64,000 bases of DNA from Lepidodermella squamata. Lineage: Eukaryota > Gastrotricha. The position numbers were made by a program, and so were the translations under genes. The stretch is taken from assembly GCA_047495785.1 (NCBI GenBank), contig JBLDXI010000030.1:1426001-1490000 (forward strand), read 5' to 3'. Below the pieces are notes generated by a model that saw nothing but the letters and a program-made list of their open reading frames with translations, was not told the origin of the DNA and did no database searches. This document shows, piece by piece, positions 53,001 through 64,000 of the stretch (its first letter is position 1; the number at the start of each line of letters is the position of its first letter).

Positions 53001-54173
53001 ATGAATTCGCTTCTAGCTTTTATGATACTGGCAAAGGTCGCATCGCTGGGATCTGCGAAACCGATTGCTGGCAAGTTGAAGGCGAAATTCACTGAACGTT
53101 GCCAGGCAGTGTTGTCGGAAAACCTGCCGATGGAACAAGCACTTTTTTCAAACAGCACAAGGCCGCTTGTCGTGAATGTCGCGGCTGGCCTTCACCGATT
53201 TGTTGGGATTAATGATGTGGAGCAAAAGCTTTCATTAATGCTATATCTGTCTATAACGTGGGGTCTGCCATGCGAAATACCGAAATGCACAGATTTACTC
53301 AGTGACGCCGAATGCTTGGCACTCGGAACTACGGATCTCTACTTCACAGCCCCAGCGTTGAGCATCTGGACTCCAGACATTCAACATATGACTGCTTACG
53401 AGAAGCCTGCTATCGGTAACAAAATTAGCGACCTAATTTTCATACGTCCAGTTCAACCGTTTTTTCAAATGGTACACTACATTTACGACCGATTCGACGT
53501 TTCGTGCACGGATTTCAGCTACCGCAAATTCCCATTTGATACGCAAGCCTGCACGCTGGTTTTAGAATCAACTGATGATTACAAAGGCGTTGCGCTCCGC
53601 CTTGCAATGTTTAGCGTCGACATGTCCGCTGGTAACACCTTCCTCGTTGATAGTGATATATGGTCACTTGTCGATCTATCCGGTTTTAACAGCACTGATT
53701 TGCAAAAAATGGAAAATTTGTTTGCATTTGATCGAATTTTTCTGACGATTCGATTCCGTCGCAAAAGTGACTACTACGTCTGCAACATCTTCGTACCAAC
53801 CATCACGCTTTTCATCCTTCAAGTCGTTTCTCTGCTAACCGAGCCGTTAAATCGAGATCGTTCGGCATTTTGCGTGACAGTTGTGCTGTCTTACGTTGTG
53901 TATCTCACCTTAATATTCGGCATGATTCCAGTAACTGCAGATCAGGTCTATCTTGTGTACATGGTCGCAATTAAATTCATCGTTGCTGTCCTAATCACAA
54001 CTTACACTTGCTTGATTCCTAGTATCCCAGAGTCACTGAAATCTCGCGTTTTCAAATTGAACAATTGTCTAGCCTTACCCTTGCATCGCCTTCTGGACCT
54101 GGCGATCGCTGCAGCGGCATTCATAATCGTAATGATTTTCGACGCTATTCTCTTCTTGCTGATGTTATCTTGA
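53001..54173 (+). CDS. Cys-loop ligand-gated ion channel subunit (intronless copy F)
   Basis: A single exon of 390 residues. Start at 53001 gives a signal peptide (MNSLLAFMILAKVASLGSA); an upstream in-frame Met at 52962 would place charged residues ahead of it. Cys-loop C169-C184 reads TDFSYRKFPFDTQA between the cysteines, 14 residues as in copies B and C. M1 TLFILQVVSLLTEP, M2 AFCVTVVLSYVVYLTLIFG, M3 and a C-terminal M4 (MIFDAILFLLMLS) follow; the M3-M4 loop is about 30 residues. It lacks both introns seen in the other channels, so it may be a retrocopy or have lost them. M2 polar positions differ (SYVV in place of ADSV). Ligand unknown. Confidence 0.9.
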   Translation: MNSLLAFMILAKVASLGSAKPIAGKLKAKFTERCQAVLSENLPMEQALFSNSTRPLVVNVAAGLHRFVGINDVEQKLSLMLYLSITWGLPCEIPKCTDLLSDAECLALGTTDLYFTAPALSIWTPDIQHMTAYEKPAIGNKISDLIFIRPVQPFFQMVHYIYDRFDVSCTDFSYRKFPFDTQACTLVLESTDDYKGVALRLAMFSVDMSAGNTFLVDSDIWSLVDLSGFNSTDLQKMENLFAFDRIFLTIRFRRKSDYYVCNIFVPTITLFILQVVSLLTEPLNRDRSAFCVTVVLSYVVYLTLIFGMIPVTADQVYLVYMVAIKFIVAVLITTYTCLIPSIPESLKSRVFKLNNCLALPLHRLLDLAIAAAAFIIVMIFDAILFLLMLS

Positions 54174-54440
54174 ATTCTGTCGAATCGTTTTTCGCTAGCG
54201 ATGACATCCTAATCCCGAAACAGATCAAACTATCTTTTTCTAATTGTTGCCTGCTGTGAACTTGAATGTATAGCAGATCAGCTTTTTATTGTTTTGAACT
54301 TTGAATGTTCTGACTTGTACCTGTTCAAAGTTGTATGGTTTGAATCTTCTCTTTCATTTCTTCATTTTTTCAAATAAGAATGGACGATTTTCTCTGACAT
54401 TCGGCCTCTTCAACAGGGATTTGCAAAAACCAGGTGATTT

Positions 54441-57042
54441 TTATATTTCCCTATTGTTTCTGCTGAAAACTACCGCTGTTGATATTACTATTCGCGATCG
54501 CGCAGACGGAGCTACGAAATGCTGCTTCGAAGACTTGAAAGTCCCAGTTTGCCTCATTACTGAAGGCTCATCAACAACGCTCCAAGCCGGGTCATTACTC
54601 GGCCATTTCCCAGCATAAACTGGGTACATCATCACCAAACTAGCGGTGAGAGAATAGACAAGCAGCCCAACGGCGAAGACAATCAGTTTAAGCTGGACAT
54701 CCGGGACGATGAAAATTATCACGAGGAAAGCGACAAAGATCGAGAAAGCATTCACTACGGCGAGACGAACTGTTTTAAACTCGTAACAGTATCGAATTGG
54801 TACCAGAGTGTGACGAGCCTCATACGAGAAGAAGCAGCCTGCCACGAGAAGGAAAACATGCCCAGCGACAAACCCGCCGATCCAGTCGATCTGGCTTTTG
54901 GAGTAGCAGTAAGTTACTGTCACGTCGTAGTAAGTATCGGACGAAGCGTCAAACATGACTTGGGATACATCACTCGTTAAAGTCAAAGGTTCCCCTGCAA
55001 CTAGCCAAACTATCAAAGCTATCGCATTCAGAACGCAAAGGGTGAAAATGCCTAGTTTCACCAGTCGGGAAAGATGGTTAGGGGTGTACGCAAAGCTAGT
55101 GGCACGGCGGTGTTTTGATACCTTGCCATACATTCCGCCTTCAAAAACCGACTTATTCCGGCGTAGGATGCCGTTGTTGAAGTTGAGGAACTGAATCATG
55201 GTACTCGATCGCATGAGAAGAGTCGAGTTGATGAGAATCAGGCCGCCTACAACTAGAACAGGCCTCCACGAGCAGAAAAAGCTCGGAAAGTTGAGTTCCC
55301 CAACTATCACGTAGATTACAAAAAAGTCCAAGACCAGACAGCCAATTAGTAAAATTAGATTCGAATCAATTTCCAAGTACAGGATTGTAGGCTTTTTGGA
55401 CTGCCCAACTACAGCCGTGATACAAATCAATTGGAAAATCGCTATGATTCCTGCGGTTATCGCCAGTCCGAACATGGCGCTTTCGGGTATGGTTTCGTGA
55501 AAATGAGTGGTTGTTGACAGATCTTTCGGTGCTTGGCCGGTTCGGGTTGCCCAAATCGGGCGTTGAACGACAAGCATTTGATAGGCGGTGAAGTTGTACA
55601 AGTCATCGCCTGGGATTGTTTTGTAGATGAAAGTCGTACTGCCACTCGCTGTCTTCTGTAGAACCCACATTTCCTAGATAAATCGCAAAATTAAGCCTAA
55701 AATGTCCCAAATGCCATGTTATCAAATTGGAACAAGAGCAATTTCTGGAAAAATGTAGAAAAATCGAGGAAATTCAATAGTTACCGAAAAATACCCGATA
55801 TAACCCTATTTAGGTACTTATTTCCCACTAGATACAAAATGTCCCTACCTCGTCATCGAATTCGTGTCGTTTCGAGTAGGCGATCCTACCCATCCTCAGC
55901 CCATTGAAGTCCAAACCCATTGCAGCCTCACTCGTAGCCCTCTCAACCAAATCAGGATAGTCTCGAAATTGCTTCAGACTCGAATTGTACCGAAGCTTCA
56001 GCAACCTCTCCGTTTTGTCGAGAGTTAAAAGTGCGGCCATTAGTGAGTCATGGCAAAAGTATCTTTGACTGTAGTCCTCAACTCCCCTGATGGAATTGTT
56101 AAGTTTTTTCAGCAATTCAGCTTCGAAAAACTTGGAATCATAGCCGAAAGACGAGTTTCCAACCGGGGCAATTGCAGCTGGTAGGGTCCCTGCGAAAAAC
56201 GTATGCCTGTACTGGAGTAACAGCCATTCGTAAGGACACCAAGGTGGGGTAACTTCCTTAGTAGGCGTGTAACAGAAGACCGAAGTTATAAACACGTAAT
56301 TCGGCGCTCGGACACCAGCTTTGTAAGTATGGCACCAGAATAGGACGCAATTTGCCGGAGTCGACGAGATGAAGATTACGATACGAGCGTCACTTTTGCG
56401 TAGCCCTATCGCCAATTCCTCTGTGACACTTGGGCTTGCGTCAAAATGAACGACTTTCTTGCCGTTTTCGGCAAGTTTCGACTGTAGAATTTGCATGAAT
56501 GTCACCTCGCTAGCTACAGATGTAGTTCCGACTATACCGAACTCGCTCCAATTCGCAGTTCTGAAGGCGAAAGCTAACACTGGGGCTAGGTAATTCTCGG
56601 CTGGGGCTCGGATGCGGTAGACATTGCTGTGAAGAGGATCACCAACTATAGCAGGGCCGTTGCAACTTGGCGAAAATATTGCGTAGTTGAAGTTTTTGAT
56701 GACTAAGCTCGCAGCGTTGCAGCCTGTTGGACCAACGACAATTGGCGAGGGGAAACTGGTCGGATCGATCGAATTCGCGTAGTTGAGAAAATTTGGGATG
56801 GTAAGTAGCCCGGATAGCCCTTCGTCCATTAGTTTGAGTTCGACTTTGTAGTCGCGAAGAATGTCATTCCGGGAGTTCGCGATCTCTGCCACAATGTTAA
56901 AAGCTGCTTTGCATGCAGCTCCGTTAGCTGGTTCATACCCAGTGAATCGGACGAACGTTGGTATCGACAATATGTTGGACTTGAATGGGGCAACTTCGAT
57001 AGTTAGTGATGCTAATAGGACAAAGGACAGTCCTACGCTCAT
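54441..57042 (-). CDS. GABA-B-like class C G-protein-coupled receptor (paralogue 2)
   Basis: Exons 55849-57042 and 54441-55673 with a 175-bp intron give 808 residues. Signal peptide about 1-18 (MSVGLSFVLLASLTIEVA). The ligand-binding domain spans about 25-450, with PTFVRFTGYEP, YKVELKLMDEGLSG and IVVGPTGCNAASLVIK. The intron falls just before the linker to the membrane part (HEFDDE|EMWVLQ). WATRTGQAPKDLST matches WTTVSGNPPKDLSS of the receptor at 32893, showing paralogy despite distance and opposite strand. Seven membrane segments follow, and unlike paralogue 1 a tail of about 60 residues (SNDPAWSVVDEPSVM onward) is present, without an obvious coiled coil. No cysteine-rich domain. Confidence 0.85.
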
Positions 57043-58311
57043 AATGTTAATCTGTTCTATCCGGGAAAAAGTTTGTAAGTTTTAAGGCTAATACCCGAAA
57101 GAAACACTGTCAGGAGTGAGATCGTTTGATATAAATTTCACGCATTTTTCCGGTGGATGACCATATTCAGGGCAAGGGCCCGAAATAGTTCAATCTTGTT
57201 AATTAGCTGTAGGCGTGATTGTGAGATCTCCCGTTGCCCCCTTATGCAGGCGATATCGCGATATGTTTGGATATGTTTATAAAATTCCTAAAATTTACTC
57301 TTCAATCTATCCAAGTAGAGAGCTATCTGAGTTGGGTATAGACGTCAATATCCTTCTCTTAGAGATGCACTCACAAAACGGACCTTACTGTAAAATTTTC
57401 CACAAATTGAAAGCCAAAACCCTGCGATCCTCGCTAATTAATTAATTATGGGAAGTGTCTTAGTAAAGGGCGAAGGTCAAAGCCCCGCGATTTTTGATTG
57501 CAAATGAAGCATAAAATCAGCGATGAAAAACCTAGATTTGTAAGAAAGCCAACTTTTCAAGGTTTCAGATGTTCAATTGCAGCGAGGTCCAATATATGAA
57601 ATGAAGGAATAGCCTGTCATTTCTTCCAACTTGTGATGTCCATCAAAGAAAAATGGAGATTTGACGTTCAAATACCCTCAAATACACTCGGATAGCTCTT
57701 GTTAGTATAAAGTATAAATTCTCCCATATTCTGGCAATTCGGCTAAAATATTCCCCCATCTTCTTAGAATCTTGCAATCGAAGTGTATCTGAGGGTTATG
57801 CTAGGGCTCACAGGAAAATTTGATGCTTTGGGTTTGAAGGAAAGCATTTATAGGTACCTTGGGGTAGCTTGAAAGCAACATCTGTCTCGTGGCGTCATGT
57901 CTGGAAAGCCGCACATGATCGAATCCGACTATAGTGCTTCCGACCAACTGACGTGGATATCCGCATCAGACTACCTGCGGGCACGAAAAGAACCTTTAGC
58001 GGTGGAACACGTGATGTTTTGTTTTTCTATCTATATCAATAATTGAAAAATGGAAATATTAATCCAATAAAGTCGAAATGGGTGTCTTGTTTCAGATAAA
58101 CTCATCACAAGTCATCTCCCTGATCTTGCTCCCAGACGTTCTTGAACCATCGCATTCATTACAATTATTTTGACACGCAATTGTACAGCTGGGGCATACA
58201 ACATGTAAGCCACACGATTACCATTGTACGAGTGGAATTTCCAAAACGTGAAAACTAAAAATCTAAAATTTGCTAATTTTATTCGTAAAATAGTCGTAAG
58301 TAATTTCAAAT
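57043..58311. other. Intergenic, no gene recognised
   Basis: Promoter side of the class C receptor and 3' flank of the third methyltransferase. TTTATT at 58278-58283 (AATAAA on the minus strand) lies 29 bp past the methyltransferase stop. Nothing else supported. Confidence 0.4.
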
Positions 58312-59382
58312 TCAGTTAATTTTCTGAAACACAACTGCCATCGCAGACCACAAGCTCGAGAATTTCTCCGGCGCCATAGCGACGTAGCGCTTCTGTTCAT
58401 CGAATAGAATCTTCGCAATTCCCTTCTTCTCCTCCTCCGATCGCTTGTTCGACAAACATTGCAAGAAAAACGGCTCCATAGCCGCAGCCATCGAGTCGAC
58501 AAACTCATCAGCAAACCTAGCCGCATCTTTATGCTCGAGATAGCTCGCGAATAAGTGATGCTGGGCTGGTGGGAGATGCTCAGCTTTCACAAGTTTCAGC
58601 CCCAACTTTTCGTACAACTCAACCGGCCCGGTGACATCTTCCATAGTTCGCCACATCATTGGAACCTGAAAATTGACCAGCTCTTCAGCTGTAACCACCC
58701 CGCGTTGAACGAAACCGCGAAGCATAGCTGTGAAGCCAGTTATCATCGTAGTTTGGCCGTCTTGTTTCGATAGGAAATTCGCGACCAAAACACCTCCAGG
58801 GACCAATTCCCGAGATCGAGCTGTTAGAAAGTTCTCCCAATCCACCGCAGCTTGTTCCCGGAAAAGGGCAGCAACCTTTTCGGCATCGTAACCCATTGGT
58901 GAGTAGATTCCCTCCAGTTTCCCCGGGATTTTCGACATCCAATGAAGGGAGCAGTTCGAAAAGGCGAATTGCAGACTATTATCCGGCAAAACTTGCTGGA
59001 AAAAGTTCAGTCCAGCCGCGAGGGAGAAAACGCCCTTATGCTGCTTCAGGTACGACCTCTCGCTGCCATGGATAAAGTTGAACATAACGTCCCATTTGTT
59101 ACGAGGAACGTCCTCGTGAACTACAAGAAACGAAGGAATGGCTTCCTCGCCGTATTTGTTGCGGAACGAGGTGATAACGATAGACATAGCTTCCGAGCTG
59201 TTCGCGCCAGTGCTTGAGCCGAAATCGGCAATAACGAAAGGCGTTGCTCTAGGAAGTTCGCCCGCATGTTGTTGGATACCTAGTTCGATGAACGGCGTTG
59301 TCAGTTCAAGGATCTGTAGCTGATTCCGCGAGTGGCTGTTGTAGTCTTCTCGCATAGCTAACGATGAAGTAGTCGGCGACAT
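58312..59382 (-). CDS. SABATH-type SAM-dependent carboxyl methyltransferase (paralogue 3, intronless)
   Basis: A single exon of 356 residues that aligns end to end with the gene at 46831-48858. Motifs: AMREDYNSHSRNQLQ near the start; FVIADFGSSTGANS (residues 49-62) as SAM site; VHEDVPRNKWDVMFNF; LPDNSLQFAFSNCSLHWMSK, where plant SABATH enzymes have the S-x-SLHWLS motif; ARSRELVPGGVLVAN; and a C-terminal LWSAMAVVFQKIN. All positions lost in the 27-kb member are intact here. It lacks the intron present in paralogue 2 after QHKG. Probably an active cytosolic methyltransferase on a small carboxylic acid; substrate unknown. Confidence 0.9.
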   Translation of the reverse strand: MSPTTSSLAMREDYNSHSRNQLQILELTTPFIELGIQQHAGELPRATPFVIADFGSSTGANSSEAMSIVITSFRNKYGEEAIPSFLVVHEDVPRNKWDVMFNFIHGSERSYLKQHKGVFSLAAGLNFFQQVLPDNSLQFAFSNCSLHWMSKIPGKLEGIYSPMGYDAEKVAALFREQAAVDWENFLTARSRELVPGGVLVANFLSKQDGQTTMITGFTAMLRGFVQRGVVTAEELVNFQVPMMWRTMEDVTGPVELYEKLGLKLVKAEHLPPAQHHLFASYLEHKDAARFADEFVDSMAAAMEPFFLQCLSNKRSEEEKKGIAKILFDEQKRYVAMAPEKFSSLWSAMAVVFQKIN

Positions 59383-60311
59383 TGTTGTTGTAGTAAATTA
59401 ATGGCGAAAATAGCTGTTTTGTTCTACTTTCGCGCTATTGCCAGCTATTTATAACGACGATGCGCACGACAAAAGGATTTGAAACGTACGCAAAAATGCA
59501 GCAGCACATTTCTCGTAGCGGCATAATAGGATTATAATGTTTATACGCACTTTTTATATTAGCCATGTAGCGGGCATTTAAATTCTTATTAAATTCTTGA
59601 AACCATCTTACATTTTTGGTTGTGTTTTGTATGAAGCATTTTATCTGCTAGACATTTCTGAGAACAACGCCCCTCTTGAATGTGGTATTTTAAGAAATGG
59701 CCTTGAACCATTCCCAATGGGATTAGGATGTAATCTCCCGTTTAGCCCGAATTTTTATTTCTTTTCTGCCCGCTAATTAAAAAAAAGTGGGGATTTAAAG
59801 AATTTCAATTACGTCATTTCAGAGGTTTGTAAATTGGCAAAACAAGAGGTCAATTTTTTTGAATGTTTCGCTAAAAGAAAATGACAAGGAATATAATTTG
59901 AGAAAGGTTTGAGCAAACTTTTCCGATACCTTTAATTATTGATGGAACCCATTTGAGTTGTTCGGATCCATCTTGGTGCTAAATTTTGAGCTATTCTTGA
60001 AAATGAGTGTAATTTAAGTTAAGCTGCATTCAAGGCGCGATTGGATGTTCATGAAATTCCTCTGTTCCAGACATCCGAATCCACCAATTTCCCCGAAAAT
60101 GGGAAACCTCCAAAGCCATTTTCGGTCAAATTTACTTATTATTGTTACCAGCGGGTGCACACTCAACGACCCTCATTGATGTTTTTTTACCCATACCAAT
60201 ATGCAATGCGAGTCGCTTGTTTTGCAGCAAATAGCAAGCAAACAAACAAAACCGCCGTGTTTAGTGACCACCACTTTTCAAATCATTTTTTTCACAAGTA
60301 AACACAAAACA
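59383..60311. other. Promoter region between divergent genes
   Basis: No gene seen. It separates the third methyltransferase (minus) from the CCP gene (plus). Confidence 0.4.
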
Positions 60312-63300
60312 ATGCTCATTAGACCTAGGAATATCGCTTGCATATGCTTGTTAATCAAATTAGCCGAATCTGCATGCGGACCGCGAGGATTAGCCGGGCC
60401 ACCTGGCTCGCCTTGCTCTCTAGTTCCTATCGGAGAAATCTCCGGCGATCCTAAACCTCTAATTGGCGGTACCTACGACAATGGGGATCCTTTCAATGGT
60501 TTTAAAACTCCAGCCACAACTACACCCTCGATTGATATCTACGATGACAACAGTGTTTTTGTTGGCGATCATTCTCGATTTCCTGATGTCGATGCAGCGA
60601 CTTATTTCGGTAGCAGAACCAGCAGCGAAGCAATTTGCCCAATGCTTCCCTTTGACTTGAGTGACTCAGCCTTCCCTGCAGGGACTGTTATCTCAATCAC
60701 ATGTCCCGAGGGTTACGAATTCGTGCCAAGTGATGGCAATGTGAAGACGGATCGGCCTATCAGAACAGCGAGTTCTTCGTGTCTAATGGACGCAGTTTGG
60801 TCTTCAAATCCGATTGGAACCTGTAAGAAGCGGGTTGTAGTCAGGTTTTGTGCTGAGCCCGAGCCGATACTGAATGGCGTAGTCTCGGAGAGGATGATTG
60901 TGAAAGTGGAAACGTTGGAGTCGCAGCGTTTGTTTCATTTTCAAACTGAGCCGCCGATGGTGCACAAGGCCAAGTCGCATGGCAACCGTCACCCGGGTCC
61001 TCAGCCGATTTATGAAGTTGTTGATGGTTCGGAAAATCATCGTTACACTATTGGCAGCTACTTGCGCTACTCGTGCAATCATGGATTCAGACTTCAAGGT
61101 ATATTTTGATATAATATCTGATACTATATAGGCCAAGGGCTTCTCAACACCTGGCACTTTACAATTTACAACCCAATAATCAGAATTCTTACCATGTTGC
61201 AACCACTGCCGATTTTTATCGGTTTTTTTTAGTGCAGGAAAATATGCCCTGAATTCTGAAATTCTGCGTCAAAGAGATTAAATATCATATCTCTATCCAT
61301 TTACATCAATTTTCAAATAATTTCTTAAACCTTTTACATTCTGTCATCAGGCGACCCCCGCGACCTTGAAAAAATGAATAGGACAATGCAGCCTTGTTAT
61401 CATTGCTAAAAACCCATTTTTTCCTCACTCGCAAAAATCGTATTTTTGCCTCGAGCAGATGAATTTCCCGCTAGTTTCGATTCCTTACTGCTATTACTGC
61501 TAGGTCCCAAAGGACAGGAATTTTCAACTCGAAAATCTTCACTATCTGCTTAATGAAATTCCGACCCGGATCATTAGCGACCTTGCTATGAGGCTTTATA
61601 TTGTAAAACCTGGGTAATCTTTCAAGAGTTCATTTCTGTTTTGCTCGCTTTTTGCAGCAATCCCTCTATAGACGCGTTCTAGTTAAAGGAACGTTCTCTT
61701 TCTGAGGCTGTTTACGAGCGAAAAGGATTTGTGCCCCAGATGGTGCCATTATTTTTGCTTTTTCGTAATAAATGTACGGCGAATTTGATAACAGCACCTT
61801 TTTTATAAGACCGGGTCTGGCTTTATCGAGGGAGCACTGTATTTTGAAATTGAGAAAACATACTGCGATTTAGCGATTGTGATTGAAAGTTGAAAAAACG
61901 GGCTAAAAGCTTGACAATAATTTGGAAAATTCATGAAATTTTGTATATTTTCCCTTCATTTGCAGGTTCGAGCGACCGGATTTATTGCAAGTACCCTGAT
62001 TGGACCGTGGCTCCAACCTGTGCCCGAATCTGCTACGCCCCAGACACGCCAGCATACGCCGTCATCGACCGGCAACTCACAACCGAAGACGGCTTCGAGT
62101 TCCAAGTCAACGGCTACATCACCTACAAATGCATCGACGAATCGTACACGCTAGTCGGAAGCGAAAAAATCACTTGCCTATCAAACGGCAGCTGGTCGGG
62201 CAACATGCCATTCTGCAGGCCGAGAAAGGTCAACAAACCTCCGCCTGTTGTTGAATGCGTCACGCCAGTTCCCCCTGATAATGCCGTAGTAGTGTCCCAA
62301 GTCATTGGCCAACATCCAGACCACCACCCGGTTCAGGGTTATATTCGATACAAATGCCTGCCTGGCTACGAATTCACCCCAGGGTCTCAGGCAACACTCA
62401 CCTGCCAACCAGATGGTAGCTGGAACTACCCGGCTCCGATATGTAGACTAACAGTCATCACTACGCCAACGCCTCCTTTCGAATGCGAGGGGCCTGCTAT
62501 CCCAATCAATGGAATGATTCATCGCCAATTGACATCATCCAGGGTTAACTACCGATACCCAGTCGGAGGTTTTATCGAATATGGCTGTGAGGACCGGTAC
62601 GAATTGTTCGGAGATCGGACGATAACCTGTACGCTATCAGGCTGGTCCTCATCGCCTCCGGTTTGTAGGATGACATGCCCTGAGCCACATCTATCAGGAG
62701 CGCCGAACATCTATATCAAGTCTCAGCCGGATCAACGTTCGCCGAGTGGATTTTACATGGTGGATAGTGAATTTACGTTGGATTGTGCGAATGGTACTAC
62801 GTTGGTGAATGGGTCGCTGACGATCAAGTGTATGGAGAACGGCAAATGGCATCCGCAACACTTGAGGCCGATTTGCAGGTCAAAGAACTTGGTCCAGGAG
62901 ACAAAGACTTGTAAGTCCATTTTGTATACGCATTGGAATAGGTTTTCGGGGAATAACAAGGCGTCTATAGTCTAGAGGAACGAAATGAAAAAATGCGCTA
63001 AATTGCAGATTATTCCTAATATTCCTCAATTTCGAAATTAGGGAAATTGGAAAATTGCAGAACATTTATAATGTTTGAAATGAAATGTATATTAGGTTCT
63101 CCAAAATCTTGCAATTTTTATGTACGAAATTCCCAGAAATTCCATTACGAAATTATGTACGAATTTGAACATTGCGGATTTACCAAGAAGTCTAAGACCA
63201 AGATTTATATCTTAGACTTATAAATGCCTTCCACGACTTTTACTTGGAAAGGTCCCGTCGCCGGTACCAGCCTCTTCGATCTCAATCATTTTATGCAAGT

Positions 63301-64000
63301 TGATGGATAGTCCGCGGTATTTCTAAAATTATCCTCCCTAATCCTCTTGAGGGTATCACATAAGCTATAATGATCCACTAAGTCTAATTGTTATTTTTTA
63401 TTCGTATTTTGGCGCTTCTTGTCGCTAAAATTGAGTTCGGCCGATGGTGAGTGTTTCGCTAATAGGAAATTGGGCAATAAAAATTGGTCAAAAACACGAA
63501 AGACAAGTCAGCCTGTACGTTACGCAGTTTTCAAAAAATTTAAAAAATTACAGGAATCATTTTCTGAACCATTTTTTGGCCTAAATATTTGCTTGAATCC
63601 ATTAAAAACCAATAAAAATAAGTTTGGCATTAAAAAAATTAAGGATTGCGATGGCCGGCGCCATTACGGCGTACGGTTGGAGAATTCATAGGAATTTATC
63701 CTTCATAGGTTGTTTTTCTGGGAAAATATTAAAATAAATAATTATGAGCTAATTTACTAATCATTTTTCAGGTTATCAACTAATTAATTTATAATTAATT
63801 AAAAATATTGAATAACCATCATGGATTCTTCATAATGAATACTCGTGGAAACATTTTGAAATTATAATTTGAGAAAATCTCTAAAATGTATCATTTCAGT
63901 ATGTGGCGAGCCACCGGCTATGAAATGGGGCTACATCGTCCAGTGCTCACAGCTTCCAACCAACGGCCGTTATCCACTCGGAACAACAGTGGCCTATTCT
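60312..64000 (+). CDS. CCP/sushi-repeat secreted protein, 3' end outside window
   Basis: Exons 60312-61098, 61966-62910 and 63900 to beyond the window, joined in phase, give at least 611 residues. Start at 60312 gives a signal peptide (ending LLIKLAESAC); upstream in-frame Mets lack this. After a Gly/Pro-rich and low-complexity region (about 20-110), complement-control-protein (sushi) modules follow, about 60 residues each with four cysteines and a W before the last: roughly at residues 115-180, 185-280 (split by intron 1), 282-345, 350-410, 413-475, 477-545, and a seventh starting CGEPP in exon 3. Such modules bind proteins or glycans in complement regulators, selectins and many invertebrate surface proteins. 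Whether the chain ends in a membrane anchor is not visible. Confidence 0.85.

Overview
The window is nuclear DNA from a small-genome animal. Genes are protein-coding with GT-AG introns, several only 47-56 bp long; N-terminal signal peptides and AATAAA signals are common; and the families present are metazoan: Cys-loop ligand-gated channels, class C and rhodopsin-type GPCRs, CCP/sushi proteins, a cysteine-rich GPI-anchor-like protein and mucin-like secreted proteins. Tandem channel duplicates and very short introns would suit a compact ecdysozoan genome (nematode, tardigrade or springtail type), but nothing here fixes the phylum. No tRNA or rRNA gene was recognised.

Layout. 1-4.9 kb: end of a hAT-like element, a cysteine-rich secreted protein gene (minus strand), a decayed paralogue of it (plus strand), an ankyrin pseudogene and an R2-like non-LTR fragment. 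5.6-15 kb: a broken channel gene, a 1067-bp unit present 2.2 times in tandem, and two intact channel genes. 15.9-18.2 kb: two duplicated genes for secreted proteins, one carrying six ankyrin repeats. 18.9-21.5 kb: two more channel genes. 22-25.1 kb: two duplicated jelly-roll-like plus Thr-rich (mucin-like) secreted proteins with a MITE between them. 25.6-31.2 kb: an EB/EGF-like protein, a divergent SABATH methyltransferase, a nested fold-back element, and a gene with three Apple/PAN-like repeats. 31.6-35.2 kb: a helical protein of unknown function and a GABA-B-like class C receptor. 35.2-46.8 kb: gene-poor, with a 968-bp palindrome-rich inverted-repeat element, a mariner-like MITE and some unassigned exon-like blocks. 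46.8-48.9 kb: a second SABATH gene. 50.2-57 kb: a rhodopsin-like GPCR, an intronless channel gene and a second class C receptor. 58.3-59.4 kb: a third SABATH gene. 60.3-64 kb: a CCP-repeat protein that runs off the window.

Themes. Most genes are paralogues of a neighbour, so the region is growing by local duplication with pseudogene formation. Many products are secreted or membrane receptors (five intact channels, three GPCRs), which suggests a fast-evolving chemosensory or surface gene neighbourhood. The most unusual elements are the three SABATH-type carboxyl methyltransferases, one with a destroyed SAM motif; channels with almost no M3-M4 cytoplasmic loop and, in three of the five intact genes, a Cys-loop one residue longer than the standard; and a signal-peptide-bearing ankyrin protein. 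All gene models are read from sequence by eye; exon joins are phase-checked but untested by transcripts.
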